Assembly: GCA_949130495.1 (NCBI GenBank)
Contig: OX422218.1
Span: 46,710,823 to 46,774,822 of the forward strand
Source of the DNA: Sambucus nigra
Taxonomy: Eukaryota; Streptophyta; Magnoliopsida; Dipsacales; Adoxaceae
Length of the DNA stretch: 64,000 bases
Reading direction: 5' to 3'
Shown: piece by piece, positions 35,309 through 47,760 of the stretch
Numbering within the stretch: the stretch's first letter is position 1
How the letters are laid out: every line of letters starts with the position of its first letter
The notes under the pieces: generated by a model
Told to the model about the DNA's origin: nothing
Database searches by the model: none
What the model saw: only the letters and a program-made list of their open reading frames with translations
Translations under genes and position numbers: made by a program

Positions 35309-36947
35309 ACTTTTCAAGTGACTTCCCTCATTATCTAAACTTTGTGAAAATTTGACTTAACCGAGATTTCTTAAACCTAGACTATTATAGCCTAAAAAGT
35401 AATTTTTTTATGCGCTTTAAAATTTCTTATATATAAATTTCACTTCGGAATTTTTTTTGTTCAAAATTTTCATATACATATGTCCGAATTTCTTTTTATA
35501 ATATCTGTCCGAAATTTTCCTTCAGAACTTTTTTTTTTCTGTGTATTTCAGTCCGAAAATCGTTATATACATATCGTTCATAAATTTATTGTTATTTCCG
35601 TTCTGATATTTTTTTTATCAGTGGGGAAATATTTTTTGAAGAATATATATATGTATACACTTTATATATATATATATATATATTTACATATATATTCTTG
35701 CAGACCTGTGACTAGGTTGTACATGTACTTACTTTGTGCCATTTATTATCTTGACAGAAAAATGTACTTTAATCTATATATTCTTTACACATTAGATATT
35801 TCTATTTGCATGTGGACTAATATTTTTGCAGATCCAAATATACACAAATGAGGATACTGAGTGATGTACCTTTCAGACTCCATATTTTCAGATTACCACT
35901 TTCGTGCTACAACAGCTATATTTTATTGGAGCAGATAAAAAAATGAATATCTGCATATCAGACTTGAAGATCATTTTGAAGCTACACCATCTCAGAAAAT
36001 CTGGAGCATTAAATGCTCAAAATGCATGTGTCTAACAGCTAGTTATCTGAAGACTCATTTAAAGCATTCAAAGAGCTGCATTGAACACAACAGACCAAAA
36101 TAAGAATATGAGCAAGACTTGAAATATTATTGAGAGCATTTATTTTACTACTGAGCTACACATTCAAGAGAGCAATTAATTGTATCATCTGCTCAATCAT
36201 TGAAGAAGAAGACTTGTGCCTACTTCAACATCATTTATTGAAGTCTCAGAAACTCAGATTACAAATTGTATTTTAAGGAGTTTCAATATTTTACCTTGTA
36301 CTACAAAAATTCAGATTTGTTGTGAAGCTTTGTTGAAGCTTCGGTTTGTATCGGTGATTGGTTCCTACCCGCAAGTGGGCCACGGGGTTTGAAGCTCGGA
36401 GTTAGCTTGCAAACAGTTGTACGCGGTGGTTTGATCCTACCCGCAAGTGGATCAGGTATAGTGAAGCGCAAAGGAGTCGGGGGCTCTAGGCGCGTGGACG
36501 TAGGCCGGGATTTGGCCGAACCACGTTAAATTTCGGTGTCATTTATTTTCTGCACCTTTATTTATTTATTTGCACTTGCATGCTTGAGTTAATATTTTCA
36601 GCACACTATCTTGCAAATAAATTAATTCCGAAATTTGACTAAATTTATTTTGAGGTTAAAATAATTATTTTTGAATTAAATAATTAATTTCAGAATATCA
36701 CTTAATATTAAATACGAAAATTACTTTAATATTTTTTTAGTATTAAAATCTGTATTTCTAGTTGCTTAAATTAGTTAGTTGCATTTATTTCATATTGTTA
36801 AAATTATTCTTTATAGTTTTATTAATCTGAAATTTATGTAAGTGATTAAACTTAATATTTTTCTGAAATATAAATTTGACTTAAAAGTTTGTAAAAACTC
36901 AATTCACCCCCCCCCCCCCCCCCCTCATGAGTATAATCTGGGCAACA
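35309..36947 (+). repeat. 5' LTR of the Sirevirus, 5'-truncated
   Basis: Matches 41639-43276 of the right LTR with scattered substitutions and ends ...GCAACA after an 18-base C-run (36907-36924). It holds two copies of CCTACCCGCAAGTGG (36364-36378 and 36436-36450). It also has a GTGGACGTAGGC...GCCGAACCACG block of the kind common near the end of plant copia LTRs. The promoter half of the LTR is deleted, so normal transcription from it is unlikely. Confidence 0.88.
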
Positions 36948-36949
36948 AT

Positions 36950-36962
36950 TTGTATCAGAGCT
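36950..36962 (+). promoter_or_regulatory. Primer binding site of the Sirevirus
   Basis: TTGTATCAGAGCT follows the left LTR end by two bases. It matches TGGTATCAGAGC of initiator tRNA-Met with one change. Confidence 0.82.
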
Positions 36963-37013
36963 AGTGCTCTTCTTATTTATTTTTAGATTTAACAATCTTA
37001 GAGTTAAAGATCA

Positions 37014-38711
37014 ATGGCATATGTTACTACATCACTTGGTGAAGGTCAGTCTATTTTTAAACCTCCTCTATTTTCTGGAAAAGATTATAGTTATTGGAAA
37101 AATAGAATTAAATATTTTATTCAGTCACATGATTATGAAGTTTGGAAAGTTTTCATGAATGGTCCCTATATTCCTATTAAAATGGTAAATAATGCTTCTG
37201 TTCCTAAAGAAGAAAATGAATGGAATGATGTTGATATTAGAAAAATTCAAATAAATGCTAAAGATATGAATATTCTACATTGTGCACTTGATGTAAATGA
37301 GTATAACAGAATTTGTTGTTGTGAATCTGCTAAAGAAATTAGGGATAGACTAGAAGTTACTTATGAAGGAACTAGTCAAGTTAAAGAAGATAAAATTAGT
37401 ATGCTTATTCATAATTATGAATTATTTAAGATGCTGTCTGATGAATCCATTTCTGATATGTTCACTAGTTTCACTAATATTATTAATGGTCTTAAATCTC
37501 TTGGTAAATCTACACTGACTCTGAATTAGTGAGTAAGATTCTCAGGTCACTACCATCTGCTTATATGACAAAGAAGCTAGCAATCAAAGAGGCAATTAGA
37601 GAAAGACCTATCTCTTTTGATGAGTTATTGGGTTCCTTAATTACTCATGAGATGGAACTTAAGGAATTTGTTGAAGATGAGAAACCAAAAGCAAACAAAA
37701 TTATTTCTCTCAAATCTTCAAGAAAAAAAATAGAAAGTGAAGATGACGATGATGATGATGATGATGATGATAATATTTCCATATTGGCTAAAAATTTCAA
37801 AAAATATCTTAATTCTAAAAAGAAAGCCAAGGATAGGAGAAAGAAACATTTTTCAATAGAGTTCAATGATGATCATCAATCCAAATCTGAACCAAGATGC
37901 TATCATTGTGATGAAGTTGGACACATTAAGCATAATTGTCCAAAATATAAGAAAGTGAAGAAGGCATTGAAAGCCACAACATGGAGTGACTCCGACACAA
38001 GCTCTTCCGATGAAGGTTCGAATGAAAATGAAGCTGCTCATCTATGTTACATGGCTATGGAAAATGGGGTACATTCTAACCCTAACTCTAGTGATAGTGA
38101 TAATGATGAAGTTGATGATTATGAAGTTTTACAAAATGTTTTTGATGAATTATGTGAAAGTTTTGAAGAACTTAAAAATAAATATATTAAACTTAAGAAG
38201 TCTCATTCATTAGTTTCAACTAAATATGATTATATGTCAAATGATTTTGATGAGATGAAATTAGAAAATGAATCTTTGAAAAAATGAAATTAAATCTTTG
38301 AAAAAGGAAAATTCTGTTATTATCACTACTCCTCTTGAAATTGAAAATATTGAATTAAAAAGGGAGATTGAATATTTAAAGAAATCATTAGATAATTTTA
38401 CAAAAGGAAATGAATATTTTCATAAAATTATTGAGACACAAAGGATTCGATTTAATAATAATGGTATTGGATATGATGAAGGAAATGAGAAAAATACTTA
38501 TTCCAATTTATTGAAATTTGATGCCTCATCTAGTCTACCTAATTATTTATGTTCTTATTGTGGTAGACACACACATTTTTCAGATTTGTGTCCATATAAA
38601 TTTAGAAAAAGAAAATTGGCATGGATTCCTAAAGGAACCAAGATGTATACTAACCCCTATGGACCTCACACATTTTGGGTACCAAGAGAAAAAATTTTCA
38701 AAGTTGTGTAG
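37014..38711 (+). pseudogene. gag: Sirevirus gag, two frameshifts
   Basis: Gag packages element RNA into virus-like particles. It starts at ATG 37014 (MAYVTTSLGEGQSIFKPPLF), about 65 bp after the primer site. The PPLFSGKDYSYWKNRI block and the UBN2-type body follow. The second segment (from 37529) carries a run of nine or more Asp from a GAT repeat (about 37738-37772) and a CCHC knuckle CYHCDEVGHIKHNC (37898-37939). The third segment (from 38298) has a coiled-coil-like K/E-rich part and a second CCHC knuckle CSYCGRHTHFSDLC (38550-38591), then WIPKGTK. Frame changes lie near 37510 and in an A-run near 38286. The reading frame is otherwise open, so decay is recent. The minus-strand serine-rich frame over the GAT repeat is a shadow. 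Confidence 0.9.
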
Positions 38712-38880
38712 GTTGCATTTTGAGAAGGAATGTGGATTTTCAAGGCATATGATTTGGTCATATTACAAATTTCTAGTATCATTGCCTAATGTTGGAAATG
38801 CCACACTTGGTAGAAGTTTCATGAATATATCTTTGGTATTGGTAAGGTGGTAAGGAACACCCTTCTTGAATTTAATATCA
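38712..38880 (+). pseudogene. Stub of Sirevirus pol (protease-integrase junction)
   Basis: In the frame that runs to 38853 is CGFSRHMIW, matching the DSGCSRHMTG motif that follows gag in copia pol. A decayed segment like the VTFGDN...IIGIGKVGN block comes next, in part in another frame. Nothing of the integrase core, RT or RNase H follows. The break lies near 38880. Confidence 0.6.
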
Positions 38881-40280
38881 TATATTTATTAATGATTCAT
38901 TTCATAATTAATATATTTCCATGCATAAGAATATTTGTTTTAACACATGAGCATGTTGATTGATTATTTAGTATTCACATATGAATTTGTATATTCATTA
39001 TTTTTTATGATTCTTTATTATACCATACATTTGATTTTGATCATTATTTTATTAAGAAAATTTCATATATATTAATTACATCTTGATATATTTTTTATGA
39101 ATAATGATATTGGATAAATTCATTATTTTATTGATTATAAATCTGAAATGAAAATGTCCTTTTAAAATTTATTAGTCATATGAGCTACATGTTAACATTC
39201 ATAACATTCATAATGAATATTTCTTTGGAAGATAGTAACATTTGTGTTATGTATGTTTAAATTGAGAAATAACATGATCAACAATTGGTACCCTTTGCGA
39301 GACTCGTTAAAAATGATATTATAAAGTCAATTTTTTTTAATAATATTTTATCTCATGAAATAGATGCACCATATTTGTTATATGCATATTTGCCTTAATT
39401 GGTATCCCTTAGGGGGAGATAAAAGTTTATTGAAATTTGTTTGATCATTTGTTCGAAAAATGCTTAATCATAATCTTGATATATCATTATGGATTTTGCA
39501 ATTTAGTTGATTATTCCGAGAATTTTAGCTCGTATCTTGAAAACGGCAAAGCTTGAGCAAAATGCTATATTTTTCTTGCCGCTATTTCTAACTCATGTTA
39601 TGTGCTTAATTCAAATTATTTGTAAACATCGAGTTATGAAATACTTATTTGTTGTGCACTTGAAAGTTTATTCTATCATGAGGATTTATACAACAAATGA
39701 TATGTGCCTATTCAAAATTTATACGCTTAAATTTTATTGAGAAAGATGATTGAGCTAATTGATATATCTCTCATAATTGCATTATTTGTGAACATTGAGT
39801 TGTGATTACTATTTTTGCGTAAAAAGTTGTTCCGAGGAACTATTGTGTGCAACGCACGATTAGTGTGTGACTACAACAATTGGTATCATTTATCATTGAT
39901 GCATTTTGAAAAGTTGATCATTTATCTTTTATTATTTTCATTTTGGTGACTTAAGCGTTATTTGATGATATTATTCTCTATCTCTTGAATCAAATACATG
40001 TTATGAATATTTATGATGAATAATATGTTGAATATGTGCTTAATGAAAATTCATGGTATTCACATATGTCCCTTATAATTTTTTGGTTATACCCCATGCA
40101 TGAATTATTTTTGATAGGGGGAGCTTCGCACTTTAACCCGATGACATTCGAGATTTATTTAAAATATCTTTTTGATAATGTCAAAGGGGGAGAAATATTT
40201 ATGATTCACTATTTGTGCTTAATATTTCATTTTATGAATATTTGTGAATCATTGTTTGTCATCATCAAAAAGGGGGAGAT
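38881..40280 (+). mobile_element. 3' non-coding region of the Sirevirus with repeated PPT-like tracts
   Basis: No coding sequence is supported. AGGGGGAG occurs at 39411-39418, 40116-40123 and 40184-40192, and in the true polypurine tract AAAAAGGGGGAGAT at 40267-40280, directly before the right LTR. Repeated PPTs are a known feature of Sireviruses. Three short phrases of the type ATTGGTATC/ATTGGTACC also recur (39285, 39398, 39880). Confidence 0.75.
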
Positions 40281-43276
40281 TGTTAACGAAAATGTTATTT
40301 ATTCCTAATTAATTATATTAGTTTAATTAATGTACATTTTTAGTTTAACTTAATATATTGATTTTGATGATTCCAAACATATTTCTATTAGGTTATTTTA
40401 TAGATATTTATTATTGTATATTATTTATAATATAATCTTGTTAATATACCATGATATACATATATTTATTCTGAGTGAGTTATATCTGTTTATGTTTAAG
40501 TTTTATTTTCATGATTCAGTACGCGTCGACTCTACTCAACGATGTATTCGAGTAAAGGTATTCATGTGTGGTTGCACTTTTGCACTTTACACATTAGACA
40601 CACATGCATATTTCTTGATCTGTGATTTTAATTGTGTCCAATTAATTGTGAGCATAAATAGTTTTCTAAAAATGAAATTATATTATTTTTGTTGAAAATG
40701 TTTTGTAAATTTGGTGTAAGTTTTGTTTAAAATGAATTTCTTAGTATTAAAATCATTTTTAGAATTTATTAATAAAAAATAATTTCAAATTAGAAAAATA
40801 ATTTTTCGAAATTAAAATATCGGTTAAATTTTTTTTACACTTGCGTGTACTTATTTGGAGAGTTAGATCCCATGCCCTACCTTAGATCTCATCCTACTAG
40901 CTTTAGTCTTATCCTAGTGTACATCTAATAGACCTCTAGCTTTAGTCTTATAAGTTGTATCCTTATGAGCTTTAACATTTGTTCTGATTAAGACCATACT
41001 TGGAGCTGACCGTCCTTTACCTGTTCATACTCTATAACTCCAACTGTTGACCATACCTAGGTAGATGGAGCTTTCATTTATTAATTCAGAATAGACCTGC
41101 TCTTATTTTCGGCCAATACTCCTGCCTCTGATTGTGTACTGGTCCGGACTTGATCTTTATTAAGAATTTTTTTTTTTTTTTTTATAAACTCGTATATGAC
41201 CTGCTGCATATTTATTTCAGTCCGTTTCTTTTATAAAAAAATCTGTTCGGAATTTTTTTATATTCAGATTTTTTTCTATCTGAGATTTTTTATTTTGAAA
41301 ATCTGTTCCGGATTTTATATATACATGTTCTTATATGTTTAATATTTTTTTGGGCATGTTGTCATAACAATTACATGCGTGTACACCTATTAATACTTTA
41401 CTCTTGCCACACACTTGCTCTGAATAGAATTAGGTCAGACGGCCTTGGGCCCCGTGCTAGTCTCTCCTGTCAAGTCTTGTTCCTTTGTCATAATGGTAAT
41501 TGTATGGCTTTTGTTTTTTTTTTGTACCTTTTATACGTCTAAACTATCGACTACTATGGTTCTATACCTTCTCTTGCAAACTCAAGCCTTACTTTTTATC
41601 CTTGATATCTGAGATTTGCACCCACCTGTCACTTCGTCACTTTTCAAGTGACTTCCCTCATTATCTAAACTTTGTGAAAATTTGACTTAACCGAGGTTTC
41701 TTAAACCTAGACTATTATAGCCTAAAAAGTAATTTTTTTATGCGCTCTAAAATTTCTTGTATATAAATTTCACTTTGGAATTTTTTTTGTTCAAAATTTT
41801 CTAATACATATGTCCGAATTTCTTTTTATAATATCTGTCCGAAATTTTCCTTCAGAACGTTTTTTTTGTGTATTTCAGTTCGAAAATCCTTATATACATA
41901 TCGTTCAGAAATTTATTGTTATATCCGTTCTGATATTTTTTTTATCAGTGGGGAAATATTTTTTGAAGAATATATATATGTATACAGTTTATATATATAT
42001 ATATATATATATATTTACATATATATTCTTGCAGACCTGTGACTAGGTTGTACATGTGCTTACTTTGTGCCACTTATTATCTTGACCGAAAAATGTACTT
42101 TAATCTATATATTCTTTACACATTAGATATTTCTATTTGCATGTGGACTAATATTTTTGCAGATCCAAATATACACAAATGAGGATACTGAGTGATGTAC
42201 CTTTCAGACTCCATATTTTCAGATTACCACTTCCGTGCTACAATAGCTATATTTTATTGGAGAAGATAAAAAAATGAATATCTGCATATCAGACTTGAAG
42301 ATCATTTTGAAGCTACACCATCTCAGAAAATCTGGAGGATTAAATGCTCAAAATGCATGTGTCTAACAACTAGTTATCTGAAGACTCATTTAAAGCATTC
42401 AAAGAGCTGCATTGAACACAACAGACCAAAATAAGAAGATGAGCAAGACTTGAAATATTATTGAGAGCATTTATTTTACTACTGAGCTACACATTCAAGA
42501 GAGCAATTAATTTTATCATCTGCTCAATCATTGAAGAAGAAGACTTGTGCCTACTTCAACATCATTTATTGAAGTCTCAGAAACTCAGATTACAAATTGT
42601 ATTTTAAGGAGTTTCAATATTTTACCTTATACTACAAAAATTCAGATTTGTTGTGAAGCTTTGTTGAAGCTTCGGTTTGTACCGGTGATTGGTTCCTACC
42701 CGCAAGTGGGCCACGGGGTTTGAAGCTCGGAGTTAGCTTGCAAACAGTTGTATGCGGTGGTTTGATCCTACCCGCAAGTGGATCAGGTTTAGTGAAGCGC
42801 AAAGGAGTCGAGGGCTCTAGGCGCGTGGACGTAGGCCGGGATTTGTCCGAACCACGTTAAATTTCGGTCTCATTTATTTTCTGCACCTTTATTTATTTAT
42901 TTGCACTTGCATGCTTGAGTTAATATTTTTAGCACACTATCTTGCAAATAAATTAATTCCGAAATTTGACTAAATTTATTTTAAGGTTAAATTAATTATT
43001 TTTGAATTAAATAATTAATTTCAGAATATCACTTAATATTAAATACGAAAATTACTTTAATATTTCTTGAGTATTAAAATCTGTATTTCTAGTTGCTTAA
43101 ATTAGTTAGTTGCATTTATTTGATATTGTTAAAATTATTCTTTATAGTTTTATTAATCTGAAATTTGTCTAAGTGATTAAACTTAATATTTTTCTGAAAT
43201 ATAAATTTGACTTAAAAGTTTGTAAAGACTCAATTCACCCCCCCCCCCCCCCCTCTTGAGTATAATCTGAGCAACA
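40281..43276 (+). repeat. 3' LTR of the Sirevirus, full length
   Basis: 2996 bp, TGTTAACGAA...GCAACA, directly after the PPT. The part from 41639 matches the left LTR. The first 1358 bp have no partner in the window. TA-rich runs near 41990-42015 lie before the R/U5-like part. A C-run (43238-43253) sits just before the end, as in the left LTR. Confidence 0.88.
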
Positions 43277-44300
43277 GTGTGGATATACCAATATTATTGG
43301 ACTATCCTATCGGCTTGGGGGTTCGCGCGTTAGGATCGGGTACTACAAATCGGCACAGGTGGGCTTAACGATGTGTCTGTCATATATGTACTATGTGGAG
43401 GCACCATTTACGAGAGGTAGGTGTTGACGCTGACCCTTCTTGCATCACTCTAGGTATGGCCCATGTAAAGGTGTCCTGCGTATTGACCGCCGCCAATTTA
43501 TGTGTTTTGTGATGTCCACTTAGGATAAGGGGTTCTTCTTCTCCTACCTATTGAGCACGAATTAGACACCAACTGTTGATGCCTTTGTTTGTCAAATATA
43601 TAAATGACATACATGTAATTACTCGGGCTTTATATGAGGTAGATATAAATGTCTAATAATGTGGACATAAATTATAATTTTGATTCTTTATTGCATAATA
43701 GATGTTATGCCACTTATATGAAACTTTAAAGACTGGGATATTACGGGTATTGGTAATTAAATGTAGTCGGTACGCTTAATCATTCAATTAATGATAAAAT
43801 TCATTTTTATTTAATTTAACACGTTGTCATAGTTATTAATTGGGACTTGTTGGAACACGGATGATATCTAACTTAGATGAGGGGTGAGACGGCGGTATAT
43901 TTATTTTACATTGATTGTAATATTGTATCATAAATTAAATAAGTTAATTCTTGACCTCGCACTCTGACCCAAATTTAAATATTTTTTTCCCTAGGTTATT
44001 TCTAGACATGGGTAGCGGACTGTTGTTGTACCAGCCTTGTGACTACTCGTGCTTAGTAGTTTTTCATATCTATTGATTCTAGCCTAAGTGCTTTTCAACT
44101 AGAGTTCAATTGTTTTATTTGGAAACATTTATAAAGGCATAAGTCCGAGATTTATTTATTTATTTACAGTATGTTGGAGTTGTAATTCTATTTAATGTTG
44201 GATTGATTATTTAGTTTGTGTTAGTTTGAGTTTAATTATTGTCAAGGAAATATTCATAAAGTTTTAAAGTATCGGCATTTAAAATAACAATATTTACATT
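43277..44300 (+). mobile_element. Second plus-strand LTR, right part
   Basis: From GTGTGGATATACC the sequence matches 32522 onward of the first LTR (CCTATCGGCTTGGGGGTT, then the TGCTGACCCTTC-like block and GACACCAA-TGTTGATGCCTTT). After about 43600 it follows the general course of the chromovirus-type LTRs, with a TATCGGCATTTAAAATAAC block near 44270. A clean LTR end was not found, so 44300 is approximate. Confidence 0.6.
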
Positions 44301-45842
44301 ACGTTGTGCTGAGAATGGTATTAATTGATCGACATGCCCATCTTCAGCTTATCATGCCTGGCCAACCTTTACGTGAGAAAATGGGGGTTGCTAGAGTGAG
44401 TTTATCCATGGATGTGTATGTATGAAGGAAATAATAATCCATCATCATTATGGAAAAGGTGTATATGTATTCTCCTAAGGGAACAAATCCAAACAAACCC
44501 CGAAAATAATAGTCTCACTATGACAGAGAGAGTAGACATGAAGGGCACCACTAAGAAGGAACTAAATATGCAAATGAAATGAACTAAATAAACAAGTGAA
44601 GTGATGAAATTATGAATAAACTAAATTAAAGGAATAAAACTGGACTTGAATCCCATAAGTAATTTCGAGATGGTTACTTAGCCAAAAAGGTATCAAAGTC
44701 AATGTAGTCTGCATAAGATATAAGAGGGGGTCTAAATCATAGTTTGTATATGGAGTGTCTCCTTTTGTTTAGGAAAAGTAATTAAAAATAGTTAAATGAT
44801 GGAGAATTTTATGAGAACACTTCAAATTGGGAATATACCTTAAGCACTTTTTATTTATTTATGTAAGGTATGTTTAAGGGATATGTATAATAGTAAAAAG
44901 GCGGTGGTATTAAGGGAAATTTGAATATAATAATAGAAGATAACAAGTTTATTAAGAAAGAAGCTCTAAAACATGCCATAGTTGTTTATGGAAGATAATA
45001 AATGCAAATGGGGTTTTGGACTTTCAAGGTTCTTCAAACTCTGTTTTGGATGATTTGTTTGACGATTTTTGGTGTTTAGATGATGCTAGTCGTAAAATGG
45101 TTGATGATTGAGTAGGTGATGTCACGGAATATAAAAGAATGTTTGGAAAAGGATGTGTTGAAAATTAGAGATTTTTATTGCACTAATATCGAGAAACATG
45201 CTAATGAGGTCGGTGTTTTCTTAAATAGTAAAGCCTTAAAGGTGAAGAGGAAAACTCTCTTCACTAGGTACCTATCGATTGGTAGGTCACCTATGTTTCC
45301 ATAAGGTAATCTTGGGATATTTTCTTACCAAGTAAATTGTATCTGCCTACAGGTAGTAGGTTCGATATGGTTCCATTGTTTTTTTTGGATCATAACTTTT
45401 GATCTAAGTGTTTGATTTGTCTACGATTGGGACCGTTGGAAAGAGGATAATAAATCTAATTTTTTGTAAGAAAATACAACCAAGTTCAAAAGTTAACGAA
45501 AGCCAAACATGTCTGTGGAGAGAAGTGTGGTTTTCCTATTAGGGGTTATAGAAGGATGAGTGGACCGAAAATGAAGTGATATTCTTTGGACCTTTTGTAT
45601 AAGTGTAAAGGTGTCGGGATAAGGTGTCTATAGAGCCACTTAATCTGAGAGCTTAGGATAAATGAATGGTCTTAAAATATAAACGCATGATAAAACTCTA
45701 TATTATCGAGTCCATTTATTTTAAAATTTTGATGGGGATTGTCCCGGTAAGGGAGATAAATATGTGATGTAGTTGTAAGGAGGATTAGGGCTTTGTTTAG
45801 GTCCGAAGGTGTTTTATGACTATGTTAGGGGTAGTGGCCTGA
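44301..45842. other. Unassigned stretch
   Basis: No gene, LTR end or RNA gene could be supported. A short open plus frame (45116-45304) encodes a charged 62-residue peptide with no recognised domain. The phrase GGATGAGTGGACCGAAAATG (45554) recurs in diverged form at 46496, after the minisatellite. Both edges of that array may thus belong to one repeat or LTR. Confidence 0.4.
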
Positions 45843-46250
45843 ATTTAATGACCTAAGGTTTATCTGACTACCAGAATTACTGCTTGATTGTGAGTGCCGT
45901 GTTATGATTTTAAAAAAATAAGAATTATATGTGATCTATACCATTATAGAGGCTTGAGTTTATGGGCCAATGTCTAATTTTGAGGACCTAAAAACATAGG
46001 TGAACAATATGGGGATCACATCCTAATTTTGAAGCTTATGGTGTGATTTCGAGGACCTAGAGCATATGCGACTAATAGAGGATCATGGATTAGTTACGAA
46101 GGAAAAAGCCTAATTATGAGTATATAAAAATGTATTGGACCAATACGGGGGTCACAACCTGCATTAGAGGGCTAATGTTTTATTTTGAGGACCTTAAGCG
46201 TGTGAATCGACTCTGGATACTGTATGAGAGAGTTTGAGGATATCTTAAAG
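45843..46250. repeat. ~69-bp minisatellite, about six units
   Basis: The anchor ATTTTGAGGACCTA and its variants lies at 45843, 45907, 45977, 46046, 46113 and 46182, with spacings of 64, 70, 69, 67 and 69 bp. The units share AGGACCTA, an ATAGGTGAC-like block, GGGGATCACA and TAATTTTGA. A further weak unit may precede at about 45794. The units are diverged from each other, so the array is old. Confidence 0.78.
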
Positions 46251-46572
46251 GCTTTTGATTTTTTGATAATTTTTCGTGATTTGTGTTGTCTTTCAACTGA
46301 CTTTATGATTTGAATTCTAATGATTATTGTCAAGTATGCCCATTTTTAGGGATTTTATATTTTTTTTGGGTATTTTGGGAAACTTTTTAGGAATTGTTTT
46401 GGAACAAAACTAGGGGAGATGCCTATCCATAGGAGGTAGACCTTTATTATCAGTAGGGACCTTGATTGGATCACATTATGAATGCTCCCCAAGAGGATGA
46501 TTGGACCAAAGATGAAGTGATAACTCGAGGTGTGAAACTCATGGGGACCGAGAATGTGTACCATGATCTAAG

Positions 46573-47080
46573 TGTAACAACACCCATTTTCCACATGAAG
46601 ATTGGCCAGACATAATATGACGAGGATGGGGCTTGTCTAACAATTTGTACCATTCTAAGCATCAAAACATTAATTGACATTTTAATTTAAAACATTTATA
46701 TACAATAAAACAATATCAAGTAATAACTGACAACAATTAATTCTCACCTCCTATATGTCATAAAACATCCATCCCAAATGTAATCGAAAAATAAATGATT
46801 GAAATAAATAAATCTGGGGTTGATGCTCATACAAGCTTTAAAATAATAAAAATCGACAGAAATAAAGAGTAACAACCTAATCTAGGGTTAAATGAACTTA
46901 ATCTGGTAATGATCAAGTGCAATGGTAAGTCTGATCCCTTGCCTGTTCTGTTATCCATGTCTAGGAATATCTGGTGGGGTGAAACATTTTATAATTTGGG
47001 TAACCGCCCTAAATATGCAAGAATTAACTTCAAAACCAATATATAATTATGCTTAGAAAGTGCCATCCCGTTAGTAAACT
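46573..47080 (-). mobile_element. Partial 3' LTR of element C
   Basis: Starts TGTAACAACACCC. Its phrase ACCATTCTAAGCATCAAAAC resembles GCTCATTCTTAGCATCATTG at the start of the LTR at 52212. The remainder is AT-rich and passes into integrase sequence without the usual PPT. Confidence 0.5.
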
Positions 47081-47084
47081 GTTA

Positions 47085-47760
47085 ACTATTGTTGCAAGAA
47101 AACTCTACCAATGGTAAGCACTGCTCCCAACTATATTTGAAGTCCAAAATACACATCCACAACATGTACACTGATATCAAATTTACCATCATTATCTATG
47201 GGAGATATGAGGTACTCAACCTCAACTCCTCCTCCAATGCTTGTTGGAAACTCCTCCAAAAGTAACACACATACTTCTTATTCATATCCGACACAATATT
47301 GAGAGGTAAACCATGTAACTTCATAATCTCTACAAGAAAAAGCTTGGTCTACTACTCTAAAGTATAGTTTATCCGAACTGACAAAAATTATAGCACCTTT
47401 GTCAAACGTTCGACGATCACGTAGATAGAATCGTGTCCCCATTGTGAAGTAGGTAACCCTGTAATAAAGTCCATGGAAATTCCTTACCATTTACATATCG
47501 AAATCTAGAGAGTTTGTACAACACCTTCTAGTCACTGATGGTCCACATTGTGTCCTTACGGCATGTGGAACACTTGGACATAATATGTTTATGGCCTTCT
47601 TCATTCCTGCACACCAACACTAGCGCCTCATGTCCCGTTAAATTTTATCCCCATCGGGATGTACCAAAAAACATGACCCTTTTATTTCCTTCATGACTAC
47701 TCATTGTAGCTCCTCATCCTCTGGGACTACCAACCTATTGTGGAATCTCCTCCATATGAA
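47085..47760 (-). pseudogene. Integrase remnant of element C
   Basis: On the minus strand near 47700-47530 are HPDGDKI and, after stops, MKKAINI and CPSVP in place of the family CLTC knuckle. Near 47135-47090 is SWEQCLPLVEFS, matching the T-SWE-x-YLPLVEFAYN segment after the catalytic Glu. The core between them is frameshifted. The zinc module is partly lost. Confidence 0.75.

Larger units (their letters stand above)
35309..43276 (+). mobile_element. Sirevirus-type Ty1/copia element, pol deleted
   Basis: The two LTRs are almost the same in sequence, with the left one lacking its first ~1.36 kb. There is a Met-tRNA primer site, a gag with two CCHC knuckles, a stub of pol, and a 3' region with repeated AGGGGGAGA tracts before the right LTR. 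Clustered PPT-like repeats and the gag type point to the Sirevirus (SIRE/Maximus) group. RT, RNase H and most of integrase are absent, so it is a non-autonomous deletion derivative. It lies within the chromovirus-type LTR 33693-44300. Confidence 0.87.

Noticed and set aside
36907..36924. C-run as an assembly artefact
   Set aside because: The same run occurs at the same place in the other Sirevirus LTR (43238-43253), so it is a property of the LTR, although its length may be uncertain.
37645..37866. Serine-rich minus frame
   Set aside because: It is the reverse of the GAT repeat and flanks within Sirevirus gag.
45340..45375. tRNA-like B box (GGTTCGATATGG)
   Set aside because: No A box or cloverleaf arms could be placed upstream at the right distance.
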